Shown piece by piece: positions 54,885-64,000 of a stretch of DNA of 64,000 bases. The stretch comes from Hydrangea macrophylla (lineage: Eukaryota; Streptophyta; Magnoliopsida; Cornales; Hydrangeaceae): NCBI GenBank assembly GCA_033977485.1, contig CM066989.1, positions 35,528,595 through 35,592,594 on the forward strand. The letters are read 5' to 3'. The notes under the pieces are model-generated. The model saw only the letters and a list, made by a program, of their open reading frames with translations, made no database searches and was not told the origin of the DNA. A program made the position numbers and the translations under genes. Within the stretch, counting starts at the first letter, position 1. Each line of letters begins with the position of its first letter.

Positions 54885-56200
54885 TGTTAGGAAACTGCGT
54901 TCCCAGAATTCGTTGACAGTGCGTATAAGTTGGTACTGCAAAAAAAATTACGTGAAAACTACAATAACCCTACAAGGGCGGAACTAGGGTTACCTTAAAC
55001 TGCTAAAACAGATTGCTGTAGTAGACGAATCGAGAACACGGGCTCGATGACAGCTCACGATCTTCTACCGTATTCCTTTGCTGCCAGAATATCGAACTGA
55101 GTGTGGGCTCTTTCGAAATCCTTTCTGTTTTCTGCTCTCCCTCTTTTTCCCTCTCTTTTCTATTCCGAGTTATAATTCTCCATATAGAAAAACGCAAACT
55201 GAGAAGAGAGCTAAAGCAGCATATATATAGGCTACGATAGGGACCATAAGAAGTCAATAAGGAATAGGCTTCCTTATGGAATTAGGAAACCCTAATTCTT
55301 CAGATTCCTATTTCCATAAATTATAATTCATACCACTTAAGAATTATAATTGCACTCCTACCCTTATCTCAAAAATATATTTCGAGCTCCATGTTATTAA
55401 ATGCTTATTATCTCTCCATGTTAAGATTACAGATATCCATTAATTAAATATAATTACTGACAATCATATTTAATTAATTTCTTAAAATTCCTTGAGATCC
55501 TCTGCTTAACTTATCTGATATGTCGAATACAAAATCCACCTGCAAGGTTTGACATAATCAAAACTTATAAGCTTTCTCAAGGGGATATCATCAATCCCAA
55601 AATTGAGACATGGATTCCATCATTAATTAATATCCACCACACAATTAATATTGCCACCCAATCCAATGAGATATTGACCCATTTAAGGATCTCACCCTTT
55701 TAGGGATCAAAGTGTAAATATCAAATGTACGTGTCTACAAATTAACTTAGGATTTAGAGCATAAGCACTCATAATAGCCATGAGGTATTAATTATCTTAT
55801 AAGTCAGTATAAAGATAATTACCCCAAGTTAGTCCCGTTTAATACACAAAGTGTACCAGCATAGTGAGTTGAAACTATACCGTTTTCCGTAGTCAAGACA
55901 AACCTACTACAACACCATGTTGTAGTCCTACCGATGGTGTGTCCAATCCCATCTAAGACTATAAACCAAAATCTTACATTCTATAATATCTGATGGCCTG
56001 ATCTTCTGTATGTAAGCCGAACTCTACACACCAAACCACCTACTATATAAAATGAGAGACACACATGCATAATATTAAATAAGTAATATAATACAAACAT
56101 TGCCCACACAGATTCTCATAAAAAAATGGATTAACTGATTTTGTTAAATGAATAATAAATCAACTACATAAAGCATGGCTTTTAGTATATATCCCTAACA
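54885..56200 (-). mobile_element. Solo LTR (copia-like), 1316 bp
   Basis: Begins TGTTAGGAAACTGCG and ends ATATCCCTAACA, with terminal TGTTAGG/CCTAACA inverted repeats and a perfect 5-base target duplication GGAAC at 54880-54884 and 56201-56205. There is no internal coding sequence, so it is most simply a solo LTR left by recombination between the two LTRs of one insertion. Minus orientation is preferred because a CTATATATATGCTGC TATA-like stretch on that strand (near 55230-55216) precedes a leader-like sequence. Confidence 0.85.
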
Positions 56201-56205
56201 GGAAC

Positions 56206-57531
56206 TCCCCGGGATACGGGTAGAATTCCTACTTGAACCCAGTGTGGTCAACCCGGAAGGTATGGAAGTCGACCCGGTCAGTTCAGGCCCTAACTGGATG
56301 GATTCTATCAAGATATTCCTCACAACCGGGAGCCTACTGACCGAGAAGGATGAAGCCCGACGGGTGAAATACCGAGCAACCAGGTATCACCTCGTCGATG
56401 GTGTAATTTACAAGAGGGGATTTTCCATCCCCTACCTTCGATGCATCCACCCTACTCAGGTTCAAGATATCTTGGATGAAATCCACGAAGGAGTGTGTGG
56501 GAGCCACAATATAGGCCGAGTACTCTCCCTCAAAGCCTTGTTGCAAGGATACTACTGGCCCACAATGGATCAGGACTCCTGGGATTATGTTAAGTGGTGT
56601 GACAAGTGCCAAATGTATGAACACATGATCAACTGCCCGGCAGATCCCCAAATTTGAATCCTTAGCCCCTGGCAGTTTACTCAATGGGGCATCGACATAG
56701 TCAGGCCGCTTCCCATAGCAAAAGGCTAAGTCAAGTTTGCCGTCATTGCAGTGAACTACTTTACCAAGTGGGCCGAAGCCGAGCCCTTGGAGATAATTAC
56801 CGAGAAGAAGATGGAAGGTTTTGTTGAAAAGAACATCCTCAGCAGGTTCAGCGTACCCCGGGTACTAGTCAGTGACAATGGAAGATAGTTTGACACGCCA
56901 GTATTTAGGCAGTTCTGCTCGGGCTATGGGATATCGAATCACTACTCTTCTCCCGAGCACCCTCAAGCCAATGGACAAGCTAAGGTAACAAACCGAACAA
57001 TTTTATAGTCCATTAAAACCAGACTTGAACAGGCTAAAGGGACTTTGGGCAGAAGAACTACTGACCCTTCTATGGGCCTATTGCACCACTCCCCGAGCGA
57101 CAATAAGAGAGACCCCGTTCTCTCTCACCTATGGCTTTGAGGCAGTGTTTTCCACAAAATTGGGTCTCCCAACTTACCGGGTGGCGAACTACAATGAGCT
57201 AGGTTATGAGGAAGCCCTCAGAGGAGAGCTCGACTTGATAGAAGAAAGAAGGAATCGAGCATACCTAAAAGTGGCAGCGTACAAGCAGACGGTCTCGCGG
57301 TACTTTAACAATAAGGTAAAGAACTACAGTTTCTAGGTGGGAGACCTTGTCCTCAAGGCTGTAAATTAGTCTACCAAAATCCTTACCCACGAGAAGCTGG
57401 GGCCAAATTGGGAAGGACCCAACAAGGTTACCGGGGTTAACCGGCTGGGAACATACTGGTTGTAGACGCTGGAAGGACTGGAACTATTACACCCTTAGAA
57501 TGTGGAACATCTACGGATGTACTTTCAATAG
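56206..57531 (+). pseudogene. E4 integrase, copy 2
   Basis: Second copy of integrase from the duplication. The frame 56244-56657 is open through RCIHPTQVQDILDEIHEGVCGSHN and YYWPTMDQDSWDYVKWCDKCQMY, keeping the zinc-binding CDKC. After a TGA at 56655 come DYF/NYFTKWAEAEPLE-like core pieces and SPEHPQANGQA. The frame 57025-57336 has LTYGFEAVFSTKLGLPTYRV. Stops after IAKG, YSF and KAVN and the TAG near 57465 match copy 1; TGA at 56655 and TAG at 56887 and 57007 are private. Confidence 0.8.
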
Positions 57532-58342
57532 AAGTAAAGCCAACATTGGTTAAGGGTATTTAAAAAGTTGTAGCTCTCTCCGAGCAGTTTTCTAAATTTA
57601 ATAAAGATTTTTCTTGCAAGGAATGTCCTTTATAAATGTTCCATGGCCACAAAATCACCTCGGGATCACACCCAAGGCACTAAAAGACCTCAAGAACTCA
57701 CCCGAGGCATTAAAAGACCTCGAGAACGCACCTGAGGCACCAGTTTTGCTTAGGCCAATAACCTACGATGGGGGAAAATCCCCCTAGGTGGCTGCTAATA
57801 GTAAACTAATAAAGACCCAAAAACTACCAACATTTTAGGTCGGCTACCAGCAGTCATCACTCTATTAATACCTGCCTTAGCATAAGCTCGGGGGAGGGGG
57901 GGAGAGGGAAGAAGAATGGACTAAACAGGAAGTCACACCGAACATTATGGGGCTTGGGATTAACTAAGTGTAAATCCTTAGACATCCAAGCACCCACAAC
58001 GTTATGAGTACACGTCGGGATTCATACTAGGAGCTTAGTTAACCCCAAGCACTTATGGTTTACCGGCCGGTTCTACAACCCGAAAAAAAAATTCTAAGTA
58101 CAAAAGCTTGGAATTTTTAAGGTTCTACAGATCCCCTAAAGACCTAGTGCCTCCTACCAGTCACAGTTTTAAACCTTTTGCTAAGGCAGAGTTGTAATAA
58201 AGCTAAATAACTGGTCGGGCACAAGCAAATACGAACAAGCAGTGTACAAGTATAAACAGTATGCAAAAAAAGTGACCTCAAGGGGCCCTTGTTTTTCATT
58301 ACTAAAAGTACATTGCTTGAGGGGGAAATTATAGTAGCCACC

Positions 58343-58373
<31 letters not shown>

Positions 58374-58389
58374 AAAAGAAAAAAGTAAA

Positions 58390-60260
58390 GAAAAATTCCT
58401 ACTGCTGGTCATCTACTATGATCACAACATCTTCAGTCTCCCCGACCTCGCCTTCCGCTACTGCAGCTGCATCAGCAGAGGTCCCACTCTACGGTAGCAG
58501 GGCCCCGCTCCTTCCAATAGTCAAACTCAGCCCAGGAGTTGCCCGAGAGGTCCCACATAGGATGGTCTGAAACCGCCCTCTAGGCTAAGTCAGCATAGCT
58601 CTAGAGGAATTCGGCCTCGAATTCTTCATCCGCGTCATTCGCTGCCACATCTTGGGCAACCACGACATCAACCAAGGCCCTCTTCTCGACTACTGCAGCC
58701 CTCCGGGCCTCCTGCTCGGTAGATAGCTCCTCCCGATCCGCCCCCAAGTCCAGGGCCAGCTCCTTCATCTTCTCTCTCTCCACTGCCAGAGAAAAGTCTA
58801 AAGCCTCCCGCGCCGCCTTCTCTGTGGAAAGGGCAGCCTCAGTAGTGGCCAGCGATCCCAGGCAAGAAGGTCTCGACCCCGGCCGCCAAACAACCAGTCT
58901 AAAAAAGGAAATAGAAGCCAATCAGTAATAGTAAATAAAGAGAAGTGAGAGCAAAGGAAGGTAAGTTACCTACCATATAGGAGATTCTGTAGAGCCATCC
59001 GATCAGACCCTCAGGGTCCAATCCTAAACACCTCTCCACTTGACTCGGAGCAGCCCGAGCCGAACTCTCGCCCGGACATTGTTCGCAGACTCCACAGCCG
59101 GTATCCTGATCGGGATATTGTCCAAAGGTTGCTCTGTGGTCGCAACGACCTCGACCTAGGGGGGGCGAGTCCTATGCCTTATTCCCCTGAGCTGCTGGCC
59201 GCTGACGGCAGGCTCGATAACTAACCTTTTTTTCCTTTGGGCAGCCTACGCTGCCAAGGCATCCTCCTTCTCCTTCAAAGTCGCAGCATCCCAGGGAGCC
59301 ATCTCTGTGCAATACCATCCAAAGATGTAAGTTAAAGGGAGATTGGCTAAAGTATAAATAGTGATGAGACCTAACCAGGTCCACAGAGACTTACCAGCGA
59401 TAATTGGAGGAAAGATGGGTGCTTCGCAGGGTCGGTCAGGCTAGTATGCTACCTTCCGGGCCCCTGTCCGGGTTAACATAGTAGTAACGTTGGTCGGCTC
59501 CTCAGCCAAGGCCCTGATCCTATCCTAGCACTCATTAGGAATGCTTGGTAGGTCAGACGACCCCACTACAAAAAGAACAAACCAGTTAGTCTAATAGAAC
59601 AAGGCAAAAAGTGAAAACATGTGCAAAATTGGAGCTTACTCCTTAACTCCCCGCCCAGGAGGTCCTTAGCTGAATTCCCAGGGCGTCCTCACAAAGCCCG
59701 AGGGTGAATACATGAAAATACTTTTTCTTCCACCCCTTGTTGTTGCTTGGGCATTTATCTATTATCTTCCTCGCCTGCCAGGCTCCCAGAGAGAAGAAGC
59801 CAATCTCCCTGTACAACGGGAATGGCCGGTGGTTCGACAAGAACTCTTAGAGGATGAGCTCATACCTGAAGACTTGGGGCCATAGATGTAGGGCCCCATT
59901 AAGAACCTCTACCCGTTTAGGGCTAGCTGCCCAGAAGCAATCTTGAGGTAGATAAGAAACGTCCTGGGCAAGCGGATAGAGGGGAAGACAAAGACCTGCC
60001 ATGAAGGCGTCCTCATATAGGGTGACAAAATCCGGCCAGTTCAGATGACCCCCACAGGTAGGTATGGCCAAGGAACAGTGGCCGAGAAGGTCGTATCTCT
60101 CCCTAATCCTCCCAAGATCTGAAGCAAGTAGACTACTGGAAATCCACTTACAGGAAAAGACTATGCTGGGACTACCAGGGACCGTGGTCTTATCCCTCGA
60201 CCCCCGTGACACAGAGGTTACCTGAAACCCCTGGCTCGCCTAATCGTCAAATAACCGAAT
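58390..60260 (-). pseudogene. E4 antisense ORF (putative gypsy-type transposon domain), broken
   Basis: The minus strand at 60212-59847 reads RERYDLLGHCSLAIP, HLNWPDFVTLYEDAFMAGLCLPLYP and ALHLWPQVFRYEL. The next frame at 59840-59643 has PFPLYREIGFFSLGAW and NNKGWKKKYF. These match the plant family annotated as putative gypsy-type transposon (Transposase_28). Downstream pieces give a basic segment and a coiled coil (AVEREKMKELALDLGADREELS at 58601-58921). It was probably spliced; frame breaks and a stop show decay. Antisense extra ORFs between integrase and 3' LTR are known in Tat elements such as Retand, and E3 has the same layout with different genes. Confidence 0.65.
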
Positions 60261-61244
60261 GGGGATCCTATCCTCACTGTGGTAGTCTGACGGAGTCAGT
60301 GAGGGAGGATCCAAGCTTGTGTCTGGGGTCCCAGACCTTGATTGCTTATCTTTCGATCAGAAAGATGAGTTAAAGTCAGAATGTCACATACCTAAGGTTC
60401 TTACGACTAGAGGAGGGAGTAGCTAGCGGCCTTGTAGGGGTTGTCACCCCGAATCTAAGGTACAGGAATGAAAGCACCAAGAACCTATACGGTAAGGCGC
60501 ACAAGGTCATCATATTCAAGTAACAGTCAGTCAACACGGTTCTAGGACCCTTCGACCGGCTTGACTACTCTAGCAAGGAAAGGGAACCACCTGACCTAAG
60601 GAAGAAGTTGAACCTAAGGAAGAAATCCCACTCCCTCTGGAGTCCTAACGGGTTCCTATTCTCCACCTCGTTCGAAAATGTTAGCAAAATAGAGAAGAGA
60701 AGAAAAGTGCAATGAATTGTATGGATGGAGGGATGAAGACTTACAAGAGTAAAGCGTAAAGAAGAGCTCATAAGTCTTGACCGGGTGCTTTTTCTTTAGG
60801 ACCACTCGGTAGACTCTATCTATGGGTAGCAAAAGCAGCAAAAATGCTCAAATGCTACTTTTATAGATGACACATGCGGTCAGGATGAGTTCAGATCCAA
60901 CAATCAAACAAAACTCCCGCCAAAATGCACGACAGCTGGTCCCTCGGGCAACCCAAGTAGTGCCTCAAAAGGTGCGCTCATTAAATGTACGATGTGACGG
61001 ATCAGTTAGGTTATGACGATCCGATTACGTTCACACCAGTCTTGTTGGATCCTAACCAGACCAACCATCTATTGACACATGGTAAGGATCGACCCAACCT
61101 CACGAGGCAACCGATCGGTCTAGGCCCAGACTAACCAAGGCGACCGGTCTGAACCCGAGGTATCCTGGACGGTTTACCGAGTTATACAAATTTCTAACCC
61201 TCATCTGATAAAGTATTAGTTTAGCCTTGGAAATGGGGGGCAGC
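60261..61244 (+). other. E4 3' non-coding region up to the polypurine tract
   Basis: No coding sequence recognised. It may hold the promoter of the antisense ORF. Ends in GGAAATGGGGGGCAGC (61229-61244), the polypurine tract. Confidence 0.5.
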
Positions 61245-61821
61245 TGATATGTACAAAAATATCTGGTGAAAATGAAGCTCTGCTACTGCCTAACCCGAAT
61301 GGTGCGCCCAGTATCATCAGGGCCCGACCAACAGGTCAAGTGCACATCATGGGCTTGGTTTGTTGCAAGTACAGCCCAGGCCCGCCTGGGGACGCCATCC
61401 AGATCCTTCTAGGATAGTTTTCTATGCAAGATAGAAGACTAATGGAAAGAGTAGATTGTTTCCTAATCCGATTAGGAAACTCACATGATTTGTGCAAATC
61501 AATTCCAATTAGATTGTATTGCCTTATCATTTTCACTTACCATGTATGAGTAGGTCTCTTGTATCTATAAAAGAGACCACTCGCCCCCATTGAAAGGGAT
61601 CGCAAACTTTGCATCACAGCTTTGTATTGCACACACGCATACCCGGCGGTCTCTGGTAGCTCCAAGCTTTTGTTGGTTCACTAAAGACCCCTGATAATTT
61701 ATAGTGCAAGTGCCCAGACACACCATGTGGACGTAGGTTTCTTTGTTAACAGGGTCAAACCACATACAACTCTCTTGTCTACTTCTCCTTCTTGTCTGTT
61801 ACCCAAATTTTGGCATCATCA
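61245..61821 (+). repeat. E4 3' LTR
   Basis: Starts TGATATGTAC after the polypurine tract and ends GGCATCATCA, terminal TGAT/ATCA. A TATA-like TCTATAAAAGAG lies at about 61565-61576. No second copy is in the window, so the right end is inferred from the CA terminus and inverted TGAT/ATCA. Confidence 0.7.
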
Positions 61822-62732
61822 ACCATTATAGGTAATAAAGGTGAGCCATCGAAGAAATGAAAATGGAAATTGGCGAGGATACATGGGACTTGGGAATGAT
61901 TATAGTTAGTGTCGTCAACTTTATATTTTGGGACTTAAACTTTGTAATATGGCTGTAATTGGTTTTAACTTAAGGATTTATGGTACTAACTTAGTCCTTA
62001 GTTCATATTTGTAAATTATTAGTTTGGTTTCAAACTTTGGTTGTTCAGGTTGTGTAGTTGGATTACTAACCTGGATCTTGGGATCATGTAATATATGGCT
62101 TGTGTTTTGTTAGTTTAGTTTGGGTATGTGCGACTCTTTCAATCTTAGTTGGTTTGGTTTGGGCAATGAACTTTGGGTTTTACTCCAAAAGTTCGACTCG
62201 AAATGGATTTTACATTTAAGCCTTGCTACATTTGTTTTATTGGTGGCTATAAACTCTTAGAGCCCAAGAGAATGATTTATTAGTGTTTTTACATGTTTTG
62301 AATGTTAACTTGATATTTAAAAATGTTTAGACGTGTTGAAAATTCGAGGTGGTTGAGTGATCTCTAGGCAAAATTCTATAGAAGGGAATGATTCTACCCA
62401 AGGGTCATTCGACCGGTAGAAGGGGACAGTTCGACCGGTTGAAATATTAATACCCCCTGCACCTCTTTTAGTTTTACTACTTCAGATGTTTTGTTTTACT
62501 TCTAATTAAACATGAGGGTACCTTTGGAACCCCTTTGAACTATAAAGGTGTTACTTTCGAAAAAGTTCTTTGTTAGGGTGTGTTTGGAAATGTATTTGTA
62601 AAATCTCTTTAAAAATGTTTAAAATATATAGAGTTCATGAGTCAAAGCCTTTACTATGGAACTTTAATGACATGGGACGTGCCTTGGTGGCGTGCCACGT
62701 GTCCTAGAATCGTATGGTTCCGGAGTGTGACA
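61822..62732 (-). repeat. LTR-like fragment
   Basis: On the minus strand it begins TGTCACACTCCGGAACC, like the start of LTRs from chromovirus-type gypsy elements, followed by CACGTGGCACGCCACC. The far end could not be found, and no primer site or polypurine tract adjoins it. Also contains CATTCGACCGGTAGAAGG and TTCGACCGGTTGAA (about 62407-62443). Confidence 0.4.
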
Positions 62733-63690
62733 CAAACATTCACAGAAGTCGACAAAATATAAGCAGAAGTAGAGCATTTATTAATTTCAGAAAACTTCAA
62801 CTTAAACATGCCCTCACATGCATAACCCTTCCCAACAAACATTCCAGACTTAGTAATTGCATACTAATCACCCCCCAATAGTTTGGCTAAAACCAGCTTC
62901 ATTAATTAACAAACCAGAACCTAAACTTTTTTCTAATCTCAGGAGTATGCATTACATCCTTCAAAATCAATTTCTTTCCGAAGGTGAAGTTTAGCTCGAC
63001 ATTACCAGTACCAAAGACCTTGGTGGTGTGTGAATTACTAAGTAATACTTTTTCATTCTCCATAGAAGAGTAGCTCTTGAACCAACCACGATTGTTACAC
63101 ACGTGTCTAGAGTATCCGGTATCAATCCACCATTCTTCGAAAACTGTCATGTAATTTACTTCTGTAATCATAGCCACAAGTGGCTCTTCAGTCATGTTAG
63201 CCTGAGGAGCAGACTGGCACTTCTCGCAATTCCAAGCAAAGTGCCCGGGATGTCCACAAACAAAACATCCGTTGGAATGATTTTGTTTTGAAGGAGGTTC
63301 TTGGTTCGTATTCTTTTTGAAATGGTTTTAACTCTGGTTTGGAACAAATTTTTGCTTTTGTCCAAAATTATTTTTCTACCCATTTTTATTTTTAAAATTT
63401 TTATGGGCTAGTTTCAAAACATTATTTTTATTTTGTTGTGGGCTAATAGTATTAATTTTAGCTGGCACATAATTTTCCTCTTTTCGATCTTGCCGTCTAG
63501 ATTCCTCCTCAATTTGGAGTCTCACAATTAGACTCTCCATGGAAAACTCTTTCGACTTATGCCTTAAGGAGTTCCTAAAGTCCTTCCAAGAGGGGGGAAG
63601 TTTATTAATTATAACTGCAACTTGGAATTGTTCATCTATTTTCATCCCCTCTGAAAGAATTTTATGAACTATTTTCTGAAGTTCATGGCT
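62733..63690 (-). pseudogene. Ty1/copia gag-protease-preintegrase fragment
   Basis: Read from 63690: gag end with HELQKIVHKILSEG, MKIDEQFQVAVIINKLPPSW and SMESLIVRLQIEEESR (63376-63645), then a zinc knuckle CFVCGHPGHFAWNC near 63225-63275 in another frame. Protease follows with WWIDTGYSRHVCNN (62902-63195) and VFGTGNVELNF, then after a frameshift the GAG-preintegrase piece MFVGKGYACEGMFKLKF (62654-62842). This is the copia order, with protease before integrase. Nothing of the integrase core or RT remains. Breaks on both sides suggest a fragment captured or cut by other insertions. Confidence 0.8.
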
Positions 63691-63699
63691 GATACGAAC

Positions 63700-63903
63700 C
63701 CCGCCAACAATGTGACGAAACCCGTAACACGATTAATGCCTCTGTGGTGTACCCTCTTCAACTCTATCTAATCTCTCATGTATCGGTTCCAATCCTGCCC
63801 TCATCATCCGCCTCATCTCCCCCACTAAAGCTTGCATTTGTAGATTCGTAACAACCGGCTATTGAGCCTCTTCATTTATGACTCTTCCCTGATCTTGAGC
63901 CAT
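63700..63903 (-). pseudogene. Gypsy gag N-terminal fragment
   Basis: From the ATG at 63903: MAQDQGRVINEEAQ, a TAG, then VVTNLQMQALVGEMRRMMRA and LEPIHERLDRVEEGTPQRH. This resembles the gag start of plant gypsy (chromovirus-like) elements. It is interrupted by one stop and joins the copia fragment near 63695. Confidence 0.5.
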
Positions 63904-64000
63904 AATCCCTGCAAGAATGGATTAGAAATAGAACAGATCCTCACTACACTCCCTCATGTGTTTCACTCAAGAATATGATTCACTCGTGTTTACACTCAAA
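63904..64000. other. Right edge, nothing recognised
   Basis: Possibly leader sequence of the gypsy fragment; too short to judge. Confidence 0.3.

Larger units (their letters stand above)
54843..59824 (+). repeat. Tandem duplication in E4, second unit, carrying a solo LTR
   Basis: Begins GGTTGATCGATTAGCGTGCC, homologous to 51187 onward, is interrupted at 54885-56200 by a solo LTR, resumes at 56201 and reaches ACAACGGGAATGG at about 59825. Minus the solo LTR and one 5-base duplication it is about 3.66 kb. Beyond 59825 the sequence is unique and continues the element. Confidence 0.85.
48988..61821 (+). mobile_element. E4: decayed Tat-like Ty3/gypsy element, 5'-truncated
   Basis: Plus-strand protease, RT, RNase H and integrase remnants (48988-52548) are followed by non-coding sequence, antisense ORF remnants, a polypurine tract (GGAAATGGGGGGCAGC, ending 61244) and a 577-bp 3' LTR (61245-61821). 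There is no 5' LTR, leader or gag. From about 51187 to 54842 the sequence is repeated in tandem at 54843-59824, the second copy being interrupted by a solo LTR. The pol is of the type lacking a chromodomain. Many in-frame stops mark it as old. Confidence 0.8.

Overview
The window is nuclear DNA of a flowering plant, probably a eudicot, and looks like gene-poor, transposon-packed chromatin. Evidence: tRNA-derived SINEs, Ty3/gypsy elements of the Tat/Ogre type with their characteristic primer-binding site, a TRIM, a hAT element, Ty1/copia pieces and fragments of plant receptor-kinase-type genes. I see no prokaryotic or organellar genes, no CRISPR array, no rRNA gene and no stand-alone tRNA gene. 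The species cannot be named from the sequence.

Layout. 1-2634: two SINEs with target-site duplications and the kinase C-terminus of an LRR receptor kinase. 2640-10602: E1, a minus-strand gypsy-like element with two 1.1 kb LTRs, gag remnants only and a nested 563-bp TRIM. 10680-11155: a receptor-like cytoplasmic kinase pseudogene. 11160-15184: no gene seen. 15185-18937: a decayed hAT transposon. 18938-48987: E2, a minus-strand Tat element without pol; its left LTR is split by E3. 20590-41618: E3, a large plus-strand Tat/Ogre element with two 3433-bp LTRs about 1% apart by hand count. 48988-61821: E4, an older plus-strand Tat-like element without its 5' end, carrying a 3.66 kb internal tandem duplication and a solo LTR. 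61822-64000: an LTR fragment, a copia gag-pro piece and a gypsy gag start.

E3 is the centre of interest. Its LTR promoter holds eight TTGACC hexamers (WRKY W-box type) at about 10.5-bp pitch, then three 17-bp palindromes at exactly 22-bp pitch, then a TATA box. gag-pro, RT and RNase H-integrase lie in one frame broken by only two stop codons. On the opposite strand, between integrase and the 3' LTR, sits an apparently intact spliced gene for a 562-residue plant-mobile-domain (PMD) protein with its own TATA box and 5'-UTR intron, followed by an ORF resembling the plant DUF7745 family. The LTR palindrome recurs once in the 5' leader of the PMD gene. E2 keeps a diverged version of the three-palindrome array, a stem-loop before the polypurine tract with a compensatory base-pair change, and small hairpin motifs, which suggests that these non-coding parts are under selection.

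Nesting order: E3 entered the 3' LTR of E2. In E4 some stop codons are shared by both copies of the duplication and others are private, so the duplication happened in an already dead element. The solo LTR then landed in the second copy. The host genes present are only fragments.
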